Shown: positions 41,420 through 50,711, counted from the first letter of the stretch. The stretch is DNA of 64,000 nucleotides from JASBZA01 sp964345295 (GCA_964345295.1 CAYFQG010000004.1:17465-81464), one strand, 5' to 3'. The notes: generated by a model not told the origin, from the sequence alone. Program-made: numbers and translations.

Positions 41420-42832
41420 ATGAGGATTATGTATATCTTTAATACACTTACAAGGCAGAAGGAAAAGTTTGAACCCATCGAAGAAGGTAAGGTTAAGATT
41501 TATGCCTGCGGACCTACAGTTTATAACTATTTTCATCTGGGTAATGCCAGGCCCTTTATTACTTTTGACACTCTAAGACGTTATCTGGAATATAAAGGTT
41601 ATGAGGTTACCTTTGTCCAGAACTTTACGGATATAGATGACAAGATGATTACCAGAGCCCAAGAGGACGGTATAACGGTTCGGGCTTTGGCCGATAAATA
41701 TATAGAAGAGTATTATAAAGATGCCCGAGGCCTTAATATTGAGGAGGCGTCCTACCATCCCAGAGCGACGGAAACAATCGATGAGATTGTGCGATTTGTG
41801 GGCGAATTGGTAGACAAGGGTTTTGCCTACGTCGGTAACGACGGCGTTTATTTCTCTGTAGAGAAATTTCCCGAGTACACGAAGTTGTCGCACTATGATT
41901 TGGACGAATTAATCCAGAATGCCCGCAAAGAAATCAACAAGGATAGCGGTAAGAAAGACCAGGTGGACTTCGTTTTATGGAAGTTTAAGAAAGAAGGCGA
42001 ACCCGCTTGGCCCAGCCCCTGGGGAGAAGGACGGCCCGGTTGGCATATCGAGTGCTCGGCTATGGCCAGGAAGTACTTAGGCCAGACCATTGATATCCAT
42101 TGTGGCGGCCAGGACCTGATTTTCCCTCACCATGAGAATGAAATTGCCCAGTCTGAAGCAGCTAACGGCAAGCCTTTTGTACACTACTGGATGCATAATG
42201 GTTTTATAACGGTAAATCACAGCAAGATGTCTAAGTCCGAAGGAAACTTCTTTACAGTGCGAGAGATTTCCGAGAAGGTGGGCTATATGCCTATCAGGCT
42301 TTTTATTTTAAGCTCGCACTACAGAAGCCCCATTAATTACTCTTTAGACTTGGTAGAACAAGCCGGTAGGGCTTATGAGCGGATTGAAACCTGCTGGAAG
42401 AATATGCAATTCCTCCTGGATAATAATCCGGATGCCATAGACGAGGATCAAAGAGAAGCTTTATCTAATTTAGTTCGACAGAAGCAGGCCTCCTTTGACG
42501 AAGCCATGGATGACGATCTGAACACGGCCGAAGCCATGGGCGTTCTTTTCGAATTCGTCAGAGAGCTTAATACGGCTATGCAGAATTTCAAGGATTACCA
42601 AGCTTTTAAAGAAGCACAGGACGTACTGGGCAAGCTTTTAAATGTTTTAGGCTTAAACGTTTCCCAAGAAGATCAGCTGCCTCAGGAAATTTTGGACTTG
42701 GTTCAGGCCAGGCAGGATGCCAAGAAGAATAAGGACTACGCTTCGGCAGACCGGATTCGCGATCGGATTGAGCAGGCCGGTTATAAGGTGATGGACACAG
42801 CTCAGGGCCCTCAGTTGGAGAAATTGTCTTAA
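41420..42832 (+). CDS. cysS: Cysteinyl-tRNA synthetase
   Basis: Class I aminoacyl-tRNA synthetase. YACGPTVYNYFHLGNARPF holds the first zinc Cys and the HIGH-like motif. WHIECSAMARKYLG and FPHHENEIAQSEA supply further zinc ligands. KMSKSEGNFF is the KMSKS loop. It has 470 residues from 41420. The internal ATG at 41429 gives MYIFNTLTRQKEKF, which matches the usual family start and is a serious alternative; neither has an ideal ribosome binding site. First gene of the cysS-mrnC-rlmB-sigma cluster. Confidence 0.97.
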   Translation: MRIMYIFNTLTRQKEKFEPIEEGKVKIYACGPTVYNYFHLGNARPFITFDTLRRYLEYKGYEVTFVQNFTDIDDKMITRAQEDGITVRALADKYIEEYYKDARGLNIEEASYHPRATETIDEIVRFVGELVDKGFAYVGNDGVYFSVEKFPEYTKLSHYDLDELIQNARKEINKDSGKKDQVDFVLWKFKKEGEPAWPSPWGEGRPGWHIECSAMARKYLGQTIDIHCGGQDLIFPHHENEIAQSEAANGKPFVHYWMHNGFITVNHSKMSKSEGNFFTVREISEKVGYMPIRLFILSSHYRSPINYSLDLVEQAGRAYERIETCWKNMQFLLDNNPDAIDEDQREALSNLVRQKQASFDEAMDDDLNTAEAMGVLFEFVRELNTAMQNFKDYQAFKEAQDVLGKLLNVLGLNVSQEDQLPQEILDLVQARQDAKKNKDYASADRIRDRIEQAGYKVMDTAQGPQLEKLS

Positions 42833-42833
42833 G

Positions 42834-43241
42834 ATGTTTGATGATAAGAAGCTAAAAGATTTTCAGCAGCTTCCGGCCGATAACCTGGCTTATATTGGCG
42901 ATGCGGTTTACGAGCTCTATATAAGGCTCATGGTTATGTCCGACCACGATGCCAAGGCCGGTAAACTTCATCGCTATGCGGTGCACTATGCAAGGGCCAA
43001 ATTTCAGGCCAATGCGGCTGTGAAGGTCCAGGCTATTTTAGATGAGACAGAAAAGGCCGTTCTTATAAGAGGCCGTAACCAAAATGTCGGATCCATGCCA
43101 AAGAATGCCGGTATCCAGGAATACCGTTGGGCGACCGGTTTGGAAACACTCATCGGTTACCTCTACTTATCGGGGGACAAGGAACGTCTGGACGAAGTTA
43201 TGGATTTTATCATTAAGACGGACGAGTCGAATCAAGCTTAA
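42834..43241 (+). CDS. mrnC: Mini-ribonuclease III
   Basis: RNase III catalytic domain without the dsRNA-binding domain; in Bacillus it matures 23S rRNA. The signature NLAYIGDAVYELYIRLMVM contains the catalytic Asp, and LETLIGYLYLSGDKERLDEV holds the second acidic cluster. At 135 residues the size is exactly of this family. It begins one base after the cysS stop, the same order as in Bacillus. Confidence 0.95.
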   Translation: MFDDKKLKDFQQLPADNLAYIGDAVYELYIRLMVMSDHDAKAGKLHRYAVHYARAKFQANAAVKVQAILDETEKAVLIRGRNQNVGSMPKNAGIQEYRWATGLETLIGYLYLSGDKERLDEVMDFIIKTDESNQA

Positions 43242-43299
43242 CAAGAGAACTTTTGAGCTTCACCTTTAAGCGAAAGAGAAGAGAGGCCCTAAGCACAAG

Positions 43300-44178
43300 A
43301 TGGCAGATAAGAGAAGACAATATAACAAATCGAATAGAAAATCCGGATCCGGAAGGAGCAAAGACAGGTCTAAGGCTAAGGTGACCGAACCTCAGGCTGA
43401 ACTGACGGAAGAAGAGGCTTTATCCAGGCTCGAAGGCCGCAACACGATCGAAGAAGCTCTTAAAGCAGGTCGGACTTTTAATAAGGTCTGGTATCTCAAG
43501 GCCGACGAGAAGAAAATGGACCGTAGACTTCGGGATTTGATTTATAGACTGAGCGGAACCGATGCGGTGCTTTATCCTGTAGATAGGCAAACTTTGGACC
43601 GGATGGCTTCGACCTTTAATCACCAGGGCATTATTGCCGAGGTGGCCATTCGCGAGTATGTATCTTTAGATGCAATTTTGGCTCGGGCCGAGGCCAAAGG
43701 CGAAGATCCTTTTATTATTCTACTCGATCAAATACAAGATTCGCAAAACTTAGGCGCTATCATGCGAAGTGCCGATGCAGCCGGTGTGCACGGTATTGTC
43801 ATCACCCAGCGGCGCTCGGTAGGGTTGGATGCTTTGGCAGCCAAGGCCTCAGCCGGGGCAATCGAGTATGTTCCTTGTGCCAGAGTAGTTAACCTAAATC
43901 AGGCTATAGCGGAGCTTAAAGAAAAGGGCTTGTGGATTGCGGGTTTAGCCATGGAAGGTGAATCGGTGTTTACGTCGCAGAATCTTTTAGGGCCTATCGG
44001 TTTGGTTATCGGAAATGAGGGTAAGGGCATCAGTCCCCTGGTTCAGAAGAATTGTGATTTTCTGGTCCATATTCCCATGCAAGGTGCTATTAATTCGCTC
44101 AATGCTTCGAATGCGGCGGCTGTGGCCATGTACGAAGTCTTAAGAAGGCGCCTGGCGACCGACAATAAAGACCTCTAA
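43300..44178 (+). CDS. rlmB: TrmH-family rRNA 2'-O-methyltransferase RlmB
   Basis: SPOUT methyltransferase acting on 23S rRNA G2251. A basic N-terminal tail (1-40) is followed by the substrate-binding domain (ALSRLEGRNTIEEALKAG). The SPOUT knot has motif 1 LLDQIQDSQNLGAIMRSADA, motif 2 GLVIGNEGKGISPLV and motif 3 IPMQGAINSLNASNAAAVAM. It has 292 residues. It follows mrnC after 58 bp in the standard cysS-mrnC-rlmB order. Other TrmH-family targets are possible but the synteny supports RlmB. Confidence 0.93.
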   Translation: MADKRRQYNKSNRKSGSGRSKDRSKAKVTEPQAELTEEEALSRLEGRNTIEEALKAGRTFNKVWYLKADEKKMDRRLRDLIYRLSGTDAVLYPVDRQTLDRMASTFNHQGIIAEVAIREYVSLDAILARAEAKGEDPFIILLDQIQDSQNLGAIMRSADAAGVHGIVITQRRSVGLDALAAKASAGAIEYVPCARVVNLNQAIAELKEKGLWIAGLAMEGESVFTSQNLLGPIGLVIGNEGKGISPLVQKNCDFLVHIPMQGAINSLNASNAAAVAMYEVLRRRLATDNKDL

Positions 44179-44238
44179 GTAGAAAGTAGGCCTTTTATCG
44201 AAACAAAAGACCAAGACAAAACTTCAAAAAGAGACAGG

Positions 44239-44772
44239 ATGCTCATCAGAGCCGCACAGCGAGGAGACGAGGGGGCTTTTAATAGCCTGTTGGCTTCTTA
44301 CCAGCCTTTGATTCAGTCCTTGGCCAATCGATATTTTTTAAGGTCCGAAGAAAGAGAAGACCTGGTTCAAGAACTACAGATTGCTTTTTATAAAGCGGTC
44401 CGGGTTTTTAATGTCGAAAGAGACACCGCCTTTGCTTCTTATGCGAAGACTTCCCTGCAAAGAGTCGTCATCGACAAAATCAGGGCTAATGAGACGGATA
44501 AGAGAAAAATTCAGCATGAGACGTTGACTTTTGACGAAGTGGGTCATCAGCCAAACGACGCTGCCTATACCGAAACGCCCTACAAAAGCTGGGAAAGTGA
44601 TGAAGAAAAACAAAAATTAGATGAAAAATTGCGTGATGTTTTGTCGGATTTGGAATGGGAAGTCCTCCAAGCCAGACTTGAGGGCCTAAGTTACAGTAAG
44701 ATAGGTCAAAAGCTTGGGATTTCGGTAAAATCCGTCGACAATGCCCTGCAACGTGTAAAGCAGAAATTGTGA
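44239..44772 (+). CDS. Sigma-70 family RNA polymerase sigma factor, SigH-like
   Basis: 177 residues. Region 2 is at about 15-80 (EEREDLVQELQIAFYKAVRV for -10 recognition and core binding). Region 4 is at about 125-177, with the helix-turn-helix SYSKIGQKLGISVKSVDNAL. Its position right after rlmB is where sigH lies in Bacillus, although the intervening rae1/yacP gene is missing here. It is shorter than SigH (about 218), mostly at the N-terminus. The frame is open upstream to 44179 without a normal start codon, and the ribosome binding site is weak. A SigH-like or ECF-like role cannot be separated by eye. Confidence 0.85.
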   Translation: MLIRAAQRGDEGAFNSLLASYQPLIQSLANRYFLRSEEREDLVQELQIAFYKAVRVFNVERDTAFASYAKTSLQRVVIDKIRANETDKRKIQHETLTFDEVGHQPNDAAYTETPYKSWESDEEKQKLDEKLRDVLSDLEWEVLQARLEGLSYSKIGQKLGISVKSVDNALQRVKQKL

Positions 44773-44795
44773 CAAAAATACGAATTTTCAAGGGT

Positions 44796-44824
44796 TTGCC
44801 ATAATTCCCGAGCCTGATTATAAT
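44796..44824 (+). promoter_or_regulatory. Sigma-A promoter of the anchored protein gene
   Basis: TTGCCA (44796-44801), 17-bp spacer, perfect TATAAT (44819-44824). It lies 33 bp before the TTG start of the next gene and just after the sigma factor stop. Confidence 0.8.
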
Positions 44825-44856
44825 ACTTTAGAATAGCAGATGAAGGAAGTCGTATT

Positions 44857-46461
44857 TTGGAAAGGCGCTGGGGCAAGAACACATTCTCAATACTTATCGT
44901 TATAGCAGTCAGTGTGCTTGCTATATTTGCTTATGCCCTAACACGTTACCTGGAAGACAAGACCAAGCAAAGTACCGAAGTCAGTGCTTTCGTATCATCC
45001 TCTAAGGAAGTACCTTCCATAAGTCCGACTAAGTCTTCCGGTGGGGGCAATCCTAATCAGCTGACACCTACGCCCAGCCCCACGTCCAATATTCTCCAGC
45101 TTCTGATTGAGAGTGTAAACAATGTCGGCAGGGTAGAAGAAAACTACAAAAGGTTTCGCCAGGACCAGATCGATAATATTTCTTTGGAAGAGTTTCAGCT
45201 CTATGTCAACCTCCTACACGATTTGGTCGGTCAGAATATCGAAACCTATCTTTTGATGAGCCATTCCGAGAAGCAGCAGACGGTTAACAGTATTTTAGAG
45301 CACGACCCCGGCCATGCCGAATTTTTGGACAAGGCGGTCTTCTACTGGCTGGAGTATCACCAAGATGATAAGGTGGAAAGGCTCCCTATCATTCTTTCTA
45401 AGAGCAAGAACGGTGAGACCTATCTATCCAGAACCTGGGTTAGGTCCTGCCTGGAACTTAGGAATTTTGCCTCGCTTTACTTTAGCGTTTTAACGGATCA
45501 AAACGAAGATGCGCTCTATCATCTGGTATATGCCGATTCGGATGACGAAACGGTTCGTTTGGCCAAAACTCAAAATCTCTTGGAGTTCTACAAGGATTAT
45601 GTCCAAGCGGAGACGGTAGGACCTGACCGGATTGTCAGTGTCCGCATGGACCAGATTCAATTCCGTATCCCCATGGAAGGGGCTAACTGGGATACGAATC
45701 GAGAAGTCTCTTTGCCACCGGACAAGATAAACGGTCCTACGATAGCCAGCCCAACCACAACGGAAGAAGGCGAAAGCGAAGTTTCGACCGGGAACGAAAA
45801 TCCTTCTGAAACACCGACAACGGAGCAAGTACCGGCCAAAAATCAATACCATTCCGTAACCATCTATAAGCGCGACAATGATTTTATTGTGGTGGATGCC
45901 ATTCCTTCCGATACCTGGAAGGTCAATGCCGAGCTGGAAATCGGTCGCGACAAGACCTTAAAGTTGGGCCTTACGCATAATTTAGAAGAATGGATTTCTT
46001 ATTTGGGCAAGCCTCAGGCTGTCTACACCTTTACGATGACCGATCGGACCAATCAAGTAAAAGAATTTATCAGACTTCAATTCATGGGTTATGAGATGGT
46101 CCTATCTTCAACAGAGGCCAAAGCAAACGGCCCTTGGATTTTGGAGGAGATAAAGATTTATGACTCGCTGATGGCTTTGGCCGGCCGATATAAACCGGGT
46201 CAGAGCCTCAGAAGCCTATATCAAGAATATCTCTACATGGATACCTTGGATTATCAATACACGACATTCACAGGCGAGCGTGTCGAATTTAAACTTAAGA
46301 AAAATCGTATTTCGGAGATAGCCGTCCGGTCCTTAGATTTCAGAACGGACCAAATTTTGGGTGATATCAGTGAAGAGAAGGCCATTAAGCCGGATGACTG
46401 GCTCAAAAGTATAGAAAGTCAAAAAACTCAAGCGACAACGGAACAGACTACAAGCGAATAA
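44857..46461 (+). CDS. Membrane-anchored extracellular protein of unknown function
   Basis: 534 residues, not recognised. One N-terminal membrane helix (about 11-28) with a positive N-terminus implies the rest is outside the cell. A Ser/Thr/Pro-rich spacer (about 45-78) is followed by a helical module (about 80-280). A Thr/Glu/Ser-rich linker (about 292-330) leads to a second module (about 330-515), and the tail is Thr/Gln/Glu-rich. It starts at TTG, with AAGGAAG about 7 bases upstream and a clear promoter. Placement directly after the sigma factor could mean a sensor or anti-sigma partner, but no anti-sigma motif is visible. Confidence 0.7.
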   Translation: MERRWGKNTFSILIVIAVSVLAIFAYALTRYLEDKTKQSTEVSAFVSSSKEVPSISPTKSSGGGNPNQLTPTPSPTSNILQLLIESVNNVGRVEENYKRFRQDQIDNISLEEFQLYVNLLHDLVGQNIETYLLMSHSEKQQTVNSILEHDPGHAEFLDKAVFYWLEYHQDDKVERLPIILSKSKNGETYLSRTWVRSCLELRNFASLYFSVLTDQNEDALYHLVYADSDDETVRLAKTQNLLEFYKDYVQAETVGPDRIVSVRMDQIQFRIPMEGANWDTNREVSLPPDKINGPTIASPTTTEEGESEVSTGNENPSETPTTEQVPAKNQYHSVTIYKRDNDFIVVDAIPSDTWKVNAELEIGRDKTLKLGLTHNLEEWISYLGKPQAVYTFTMTDRTNQVKEFIRLQFMGYEMVLSSTEAKANGPWILEEIKIYDSLMALAGRYKPGQSLRSLYQEYLYMDTLDYQYTTFTGERVEFKLKKNRISEIAVRSLDFRTDQILGDISEEKAIKPDDWLKSIESQKTQATTEQTTSE

Positions 46462-46495
46462 TTGTTATATATTAGATAAAAGGAGGAACCGGCAT

Positions 46496-48118
46496 ATGAA
46501 ACTTAGTGTTTACGGAGCAGCCAGGCAAGTAACAGGATCCAACTTTTTGATTGAAACGGATAACAATGAACGCTTTCTGATTGATTGCGGACTTTTCCAA
46601 GGGGGCCAAGCCATGGAGGCCAAAAACGCCAGGCAGTTTCCCTACCGTCCGTCCGATATTGACTTTATGATACTGACCCACGCCCATATTGACCATTCGG
46701 GGCGAATTCCTTACCTGGTTAAGGAGGGCTTTAACGGTCCGATTTATACTACCAAGGCTACGGCCGACTTGGCAGAACTCATGTTGTATGACTCGGCCAA
46801 AATTCAAGAGTCGGACGCCGAATGGCAAAGCCGAAAAAATCAAAGACAAAATAAGGGAGAGGTGGAACCTCTTTATATGGAGTCCGACGTTACCAGGTCT
46901 TTGCCTCTTTTAAGGCCGCAAGCTTACGGCCAGCTGATCAAGCTGACGGACAATATTTCGCTGCGCTTTCGAGATGCCGGTCACATTTTAGGTTCATCGA
47001 TACTGGAAATCTGGGTTAAGGAAGGCGAAAGACAGTCCAAGCTAGTCGTTTCGGGCGACCTGGGTATGAGCAAGCACATCTTGATTAGAGATCCCGAATT
47101 TATTGAAGAAGCCGATTATCTCATTATGGAATCTACCTACGGTAATTCAGTCCACGCCTCCTACGAGAACTCCCTGAAAGAATTGATGCAAGTAATAGAG
47201 GAGACCACCAACCGAGGCGGGACGGTGTTAATTCCCAGCTTTGCGGTAGGTCGGACCCAAGAATTAATCTACGAGATGAATAAGTACTATGAATACATCC
47301 ACCAGGGCCAATCCAATCCGGTTCGCATCATCGTAGACAGCCCCATGGCGACTAAGGCGACAGGCATATTCATGAAGAATACCGAAGTTTTATCGGATGA
47401 AGCCCAGGACTTAATCCGGCGCGGAGATAATGTTTTTGCTTTCCCTAATCTGAGTTTTACCGCCGATGTTGAAGAGTCGGTGGCTCTCAATACGGACCAA
47501 GATCCCAAGGTCATTATTGCCTCGTCCGGCATGGCGACAGGCGGCCGAATCCGTCACCACCTGAAACATCATCTCTGGCAATCCAACAATGCGGTTATTT
47601 TTGTGGGATACCAGGCGGAGGGCAGTTTGGGCCGTAGCATTTTGGACGGAGCCCAATATGTCAAGATTTTGGGCGAGGACATTGCCTGTCGGGCCAAAGT
47701 TTACGACATGAAAGGCTTTAGTGCCCATGCCGATCAGCCTATGCTTTTGGATTGGTTAGACCACTTTAGCCATAAGCCCAAGAAGGTTATTCTGGTCCAT
47801 GGCGAAGACCGCGAGATGATGCCTTTGGCCAAAAAAATAGAGGGTAGGAATCTAAAAGTTTATAGACCTCAAGAAGGTGAGACGATTAATCTGGCGGCCC
47901 TAGACACATCAGAAGCGGCACCTACTTTTACCAAACCGGAAGATCTCGCCAAGCACTTGAATGACCGCTTAGCGGAAGTTCAGGACTTGATGCGAGACTG
48001 GCAAGGCAGAAAAGTCGATCTGGAGACGGTTAATCCGGAAAGTTTGGGTGACTTGGAGACCGCTTTGGCTCGCCTCAAGAGTCAAATCATGGACTTAAAT
48101 GTCCTAACAGGAAAATAA
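46496..48118 (+). CDS. MBL-fold beta-CASP RNA-processing metallohydrolase
   Basis: Metallo-beta-lactamase fold nuclease of the YSH1/CPSF73-like COG1236 group, probably an RNase. MBL motif FMILTHAHIDHSGRIPYLV (HxHxDH); the beta-CASP part has IMESTYGN, GGRIRHHLKHHL and VGYQAEGSLGR; and the C-terminal RNA-specificity motif is MKGFSAHADQPMLLDWL. A ~70-residue C-terminal helical extension follows. It has 540 residues. Ribosome binding site AGGAGGAA. Followed by gdhA after 12 bp. Confidence 0.92.
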   Translation: MKLSVYGAARQVTGSNFLIETDNNERFLIDCGLFQGGQAMEAKNARQFPYRPSDIDFMILTHAHIDHSGRIPYLVKEGFNGPIYTTKATADLAELMLYDSAKIQESDAEWQSRKNQRQNKGEVEPLYMESDVTRSLPLLRPQAYGQLIKLTDNISLRFRDAGHILGSSILEIWVKEGERQSKLVVSGDLGMSKHILIRDPEFIEEADYLIMESTYGNSVHASYENSLKELMQVIEETTNRGGTVLIPSFAVGRTQELIYEMNKYYEYIHQGQSNPVRIIVDSPMATKATGIFMKNTEVLSDEAQDLIRRGDNVFAFPNLSFTADVEESVALNTDQDPKVIIASSGMATGGRIRHHLKHHLWQSNNAVIFVGYQAEGSLGRSILDGAQYVKILGEDIACRAKVYDMKGFSAHADQPMLLDWLDHFSHKPKKVILVHGEDREMMPLAKKIEGRNLKVYRPQEGETINLAALDTSEAAPTFTKPEDLAKHLNDRLAEVQDLMRDWQGRKVDLETVNPESLGDLETALARLKSQIMDLNVLTGK

Positions 48119-48130
48119 AGGAGAATCCAT

Positions 48131-49480
48131 ATGGCAGATGCAAAAATTTATACCGAACGTGTATTGGAAAATTTGCAGAAGAGAAATCCGCATGAATCCG
48201 AATACATTCAAGCGGTCCGTGAGGTCTTGCTGAGTTTGAATCGGCTGATTGAAGAGCATCCCGAATATCAGAACCATGCCCTCTTAGAGCGCATGGTAGA
48301 GCCCGACCGAATGATTGGCTTTAAGGTGGTTTGGCAGGATGATGCGGGAAAAGTACAGGTTAATCGAGGTTATCGTATTCAATTTAATCAAGCCATAGGC
48401 CCCTATAAGGGCGGTTTGCGCTTCCATCCCTCGGTTAATCCCTCGGTGCTGAAATTCTTAAGTTTTGAGCAAACCTTTAAGAATGCCTTGACCGGTCTTC
48501 CTATGGGCGGCGGCAAGGGCGGATCGGATTTTGACCCCAAAGGTAAATCCGATGCTGAGATTATGCGTTTTTGCCAAAGTTTCATGCTGGAGCTTTACCG
48601 CCATATCGGCCCCGAAACCGATGTACCGGCCGGCGATATCGGTGTGGGTGCCAGAGAAGTCGGCTATCTCTTCGGTATGTATAAGAAAATCCGTAACGAA
48701 CATGTAGGTGTTCTGACCGGAAAAGGTCTTAGCTATGGTGGTTCTTTGGCCAGGACCGAAGCGACGGGCTATGGAGCCTTATATATCATCCGCCAAATCT
48801 TGGAGGACAGAGGAGATAGTCTGGAAGGCAAGACTATTGCCTTGTCGGGCTCGGGCAATGTGGCTATATATGCTTGCGAGAAGGCCCATGACCTGGGGGC
48901 TAAAGTCCTTACCATGTCCGACAGTTCGGGCTATGTTTACGACCCTCAAGGCATAGATTTAAATCTCATAAAAGAAATTAAACTGGAAAGGCGCGACCGC
49001 ATTCACACCTATCTTGAAAAGCGGCCTGAGGCTCAGTTTTTTGCCGGCCAAAAACCCTGGCAGGTCAAGGTAGATATTGCTATCCCGGCCGCTACACAAA
49101 ATGAAGTGGATTTAGAAGATGCCAAGCAATTAGTCGAGAATGCAACACCTTACTATTTCGAAGCATCCAACATGTCTACCACGGAAGATGCCGTGAATTA
49201 TCTTTTGGACCACAAGGTTTTAGTAGGTCCTTCCAAGGCGATCAATGCCGGAGGTGTCGCAGTATCCGGCCTGGAAATGAGCCAAAACGCCTCGCATGTT
49301 GCCTGGTCTTTCGAAGAAGTGGATAAGAAACTCGAGGAGATTATGTCGGGTATTTATAAGAATATCAGTGAGGCAGCCCAAGACTATGCCGGCTCCAAAG
49401 ACGCACTTATCGTCGGCGCCAATATAGCCGGCTTTAAGAGAGTCGCCCAAGCCATGCTGGAACAGGGCTATGTGTTCTGA
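48131..49480 (+). CDS. gdhA: Glutamate dehydrogenase, NADP-type
   Basis: Interconverts 2-oxoglutarate plus ammonia and glutamate. The catalytic region is YRIQFNQAIGPYKGGLRFHP, LPMGGGKGGSDFDP (active-site Lys) and GPETDVPAGDIGVGAREVG. The coenzyme domain has IALSGSGNVAIYACEKA, and VGPSKAINAGGVAVSGLEMS follows. At 449 residues it matches the hexameric NADP-dependent group, and cofactor use is inferred from that. Its 3' end overlaps the convergent trmB by 13 bp. Confidence 0.96.
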   Translation: MADAKIYTERVLENLQKRNPHESEYIQAVREVLLSLNRLIEEHPEYQNHALLERMVEPDRMIGFKVVWQDDAGKVQVNRGYRIQFNQAIGPYKGGLRFHPSVNPSVLKFLSFEQTFKNALTGLPMGGGKGGSDFDPKGKSDAEIMRFCQSFMLELYRHIGPETDVPAGDIGVGAREVGYLFGMYKKIRNEHVGVLTGKGLSYGGSLARTEATGYGALYIIRQILEDRGDSLEGKTIALSGSGNVAIYACEKAHDLGAKVLTMSDSSGYVYDPQGIDLNLIKEIKLERRDRIHTYLEKRPEAQFFAGQKPWQVKVDIAIPAATQNEVDLEDAKQLVENATPYYFEASNMSTTEDAVNYLLDHKVLVGPSKAINAGGVAVSGLEMSQNASHVAWSFEEVDKKLEEIMSGIYKNISEAAQDYAGSKDALIVGANIAGFKRVAQAMLEQGYVF

Positions 49481-50202
49481 TGGGCTTGGCGGTAGTCTTC
49501 TCTCTTAGCTTTTTCATCTAAGTGAAATTGTTCCAGTCGCTTCCGAAGATCTTCGGGGGCGACTTTTTCTTTTTGTGCCCAAATGGCCTTAATAGCTATA
49601 CCCTGGTCGCGCCAACGCTGTTCGTATTCGGTTACGATTCCGGTGGGATCTTCCTCAACTTTTAAATCCGAGGAGGACTTCAAAATTTTAAAACCCATGG
49701 CGGGAAGGTAGGAAAGGCTGTCCTCATAGAGTTCTGTGTCATCGGTCTTAAAGTAGACATTTGCTCCGTCCTTTAAAAAAGAGTGGTATTGGATGAGCTG
49801 CCTGGGATGGGTCAGCCGTCTTTTATTATGCCGTTTCTTGGGCCAAGGATTGGGGAAGAAAATGTAAAGTGTATCAGCGAAGTCTTTAGGGAATACTCCC
49901 TCAATATTGCTGATATCATGGCATAACAAGAGAGCGTTATCGACACCGGTTTCTTCCAGATTTCTTTTGGCAAAAACCATTGCGTTGGTCTCGATGTCGA
50001 CACCGATGTAGTTGTGTGACGGATCGTCTTTGGCCTTTTGGGCTAAAAATTTACCCTTGCCTGCACCAAGCTCCACTGCGTAAGGTAGAGAAGCAGAAGC
50101 AAAGTAGGAAGACCAGTCTCCGGTAAAATCGTCCATATTTAAAAGCACATAATGACTTTTTTGCATTTCGGGTACGGCGTAGTGTTTTTTTCTAAAGCGC
50201 AT
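49468..50202 (-). CDS. trmB: tRNA (guanine-N7)-methyltransferase
   Basis: Methylates G46 of tRNA with SAM. SAM-binding motif YAVELGAGKGKFLAQKA, then YIGVDIETNAMVFAKRN, and the family signature IFFPNPWPKKRHNKRRLTHP. VYFKTDDTELYE is a further conserved segment. It has 244 residues. Ribosome binding site GAAAGGAGA. Minus strand; tail-to-tail overlap with gdhA of 13 bp, head-to-head with the GntR operon. Confidence 0.95.
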   Translation of the reverse strand: MRFRKKHYAVPEMQKSHYVLLNMDDFTGDWSSYFASASLPYAVELGAGKGKFLAQKAKDDPSHNYIGVDIETNAMVFAKRNLEETGVDNALLLCHDISNIEGVFPKDFADTLYIFFPNPWPKKRHNKRRLTHPRQLIQYHSFLKDGANVYFKTDDTELYEDSLSYLPAMGFKILKSSSDLKVEEDPTGIVTEYEQRWRDQGIAIKAIWAQKEKVAPEDLRKRLEQFHLDEKAKREDYRQAHQNT

Positions 50203-50261
50203 GGGAAGTCTCCTTTCCGAATCAGGCTTCGTATTATAGCAAATAAATTTTTAAAAGGGTC

Positions 50262-50289
50262 TTGCAATGTCTAGCTGTATCAATATAAT
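50262..50289 (+). promoter_or_regulatory. Promoter of the GntR-ABC operon
   Basis: TTGCAA (50262-50267), 16-bp spacer, perfect TATAAT (50284-50289), 53 bp before the gntR-type ATG. Confidence 0.7.
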
Positions 50290-50297
50290 TAGTACAG
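50275..50297 (+). promoter_or_regulatory. Probable GntR operator overlapping the -10
   Basis: Inverted repeat CTGTA (50275-50279) and TACAG (50293-50297) centred on the -10 box. The position suits autorepression by the GntR protein encoded first in the operon. Confidence 0.45.
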
Positions 50298-50342
50298 ATA
50301 AGACAAAGCTGCTTATTTATTTTACTTGAGAAAGGAGACCCC

Positions 50343-50711
50343 ATGTTTTCTATAAATGCGCAAGACAAAAGTCCTTTGTATCAGCAAATTATGGATCAGC
50401 TGATTTTGTTTGTCGCCAACGGTTTGTTGCAGCCGGGAGATAAATTGCCGTCCATCAGAGAAATGGCATCGGACCTGGGTATTAATCCGAACACGGTAGC
50501 CAGAGCTTACAGTGAGCTGGAGAGGGACAATGTCATTGAGACTTACCCCAAAAAAGGGGCATTTATCAAAGAACAGGATATGGGGACCAGGATAGAGGAG
50601 AAGGCCTATAAGGATTTTCTGGACCTGGTCAATCGTTATATACAGATGGGAATGGATAAGACTAAACTTTTCCAAGTTGTCGAGGAGGTAATTTCGGATG
50701 CTACGCATTAA
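50343..50711 (+). CDS. GntR-family regulator, YtrA type
   Basis: 122 residues: N-terminal winged helix-turn-helix (PLYQQIMDQLILFVANG, LPSIREMASDLGINPNTVAR, LERDNVIETYPKKGAFI) and only a short C-terminal helix for dimerisation, which is the YtrA subfamily layout. Such regulators control the ABC genes beside them, often in response to cell-wall stress or antibiotics. AAAGGAG ribosome binding site. It overlaps the ATPase gene by 14 bp. Confidence 0.92.
   Translation: MFSINAQDKSPLYQQIMDQLILFVANGLLQPGDKLPSIREMASDLGINPNTVARAYSELERDNVIETYPKKGAFIKEQDMGTRIEEKAYKDFLDLVNRYIQMGMDKTKLFQVVEEVISDATH

Noticed and set aside
41200..41420. T-box leader of cysS
   Set aside because: No T-box sequence (AGGGTGGNACCGCG-like) or specifier loop seen; a rod-like RNA with its own promoter fits better.
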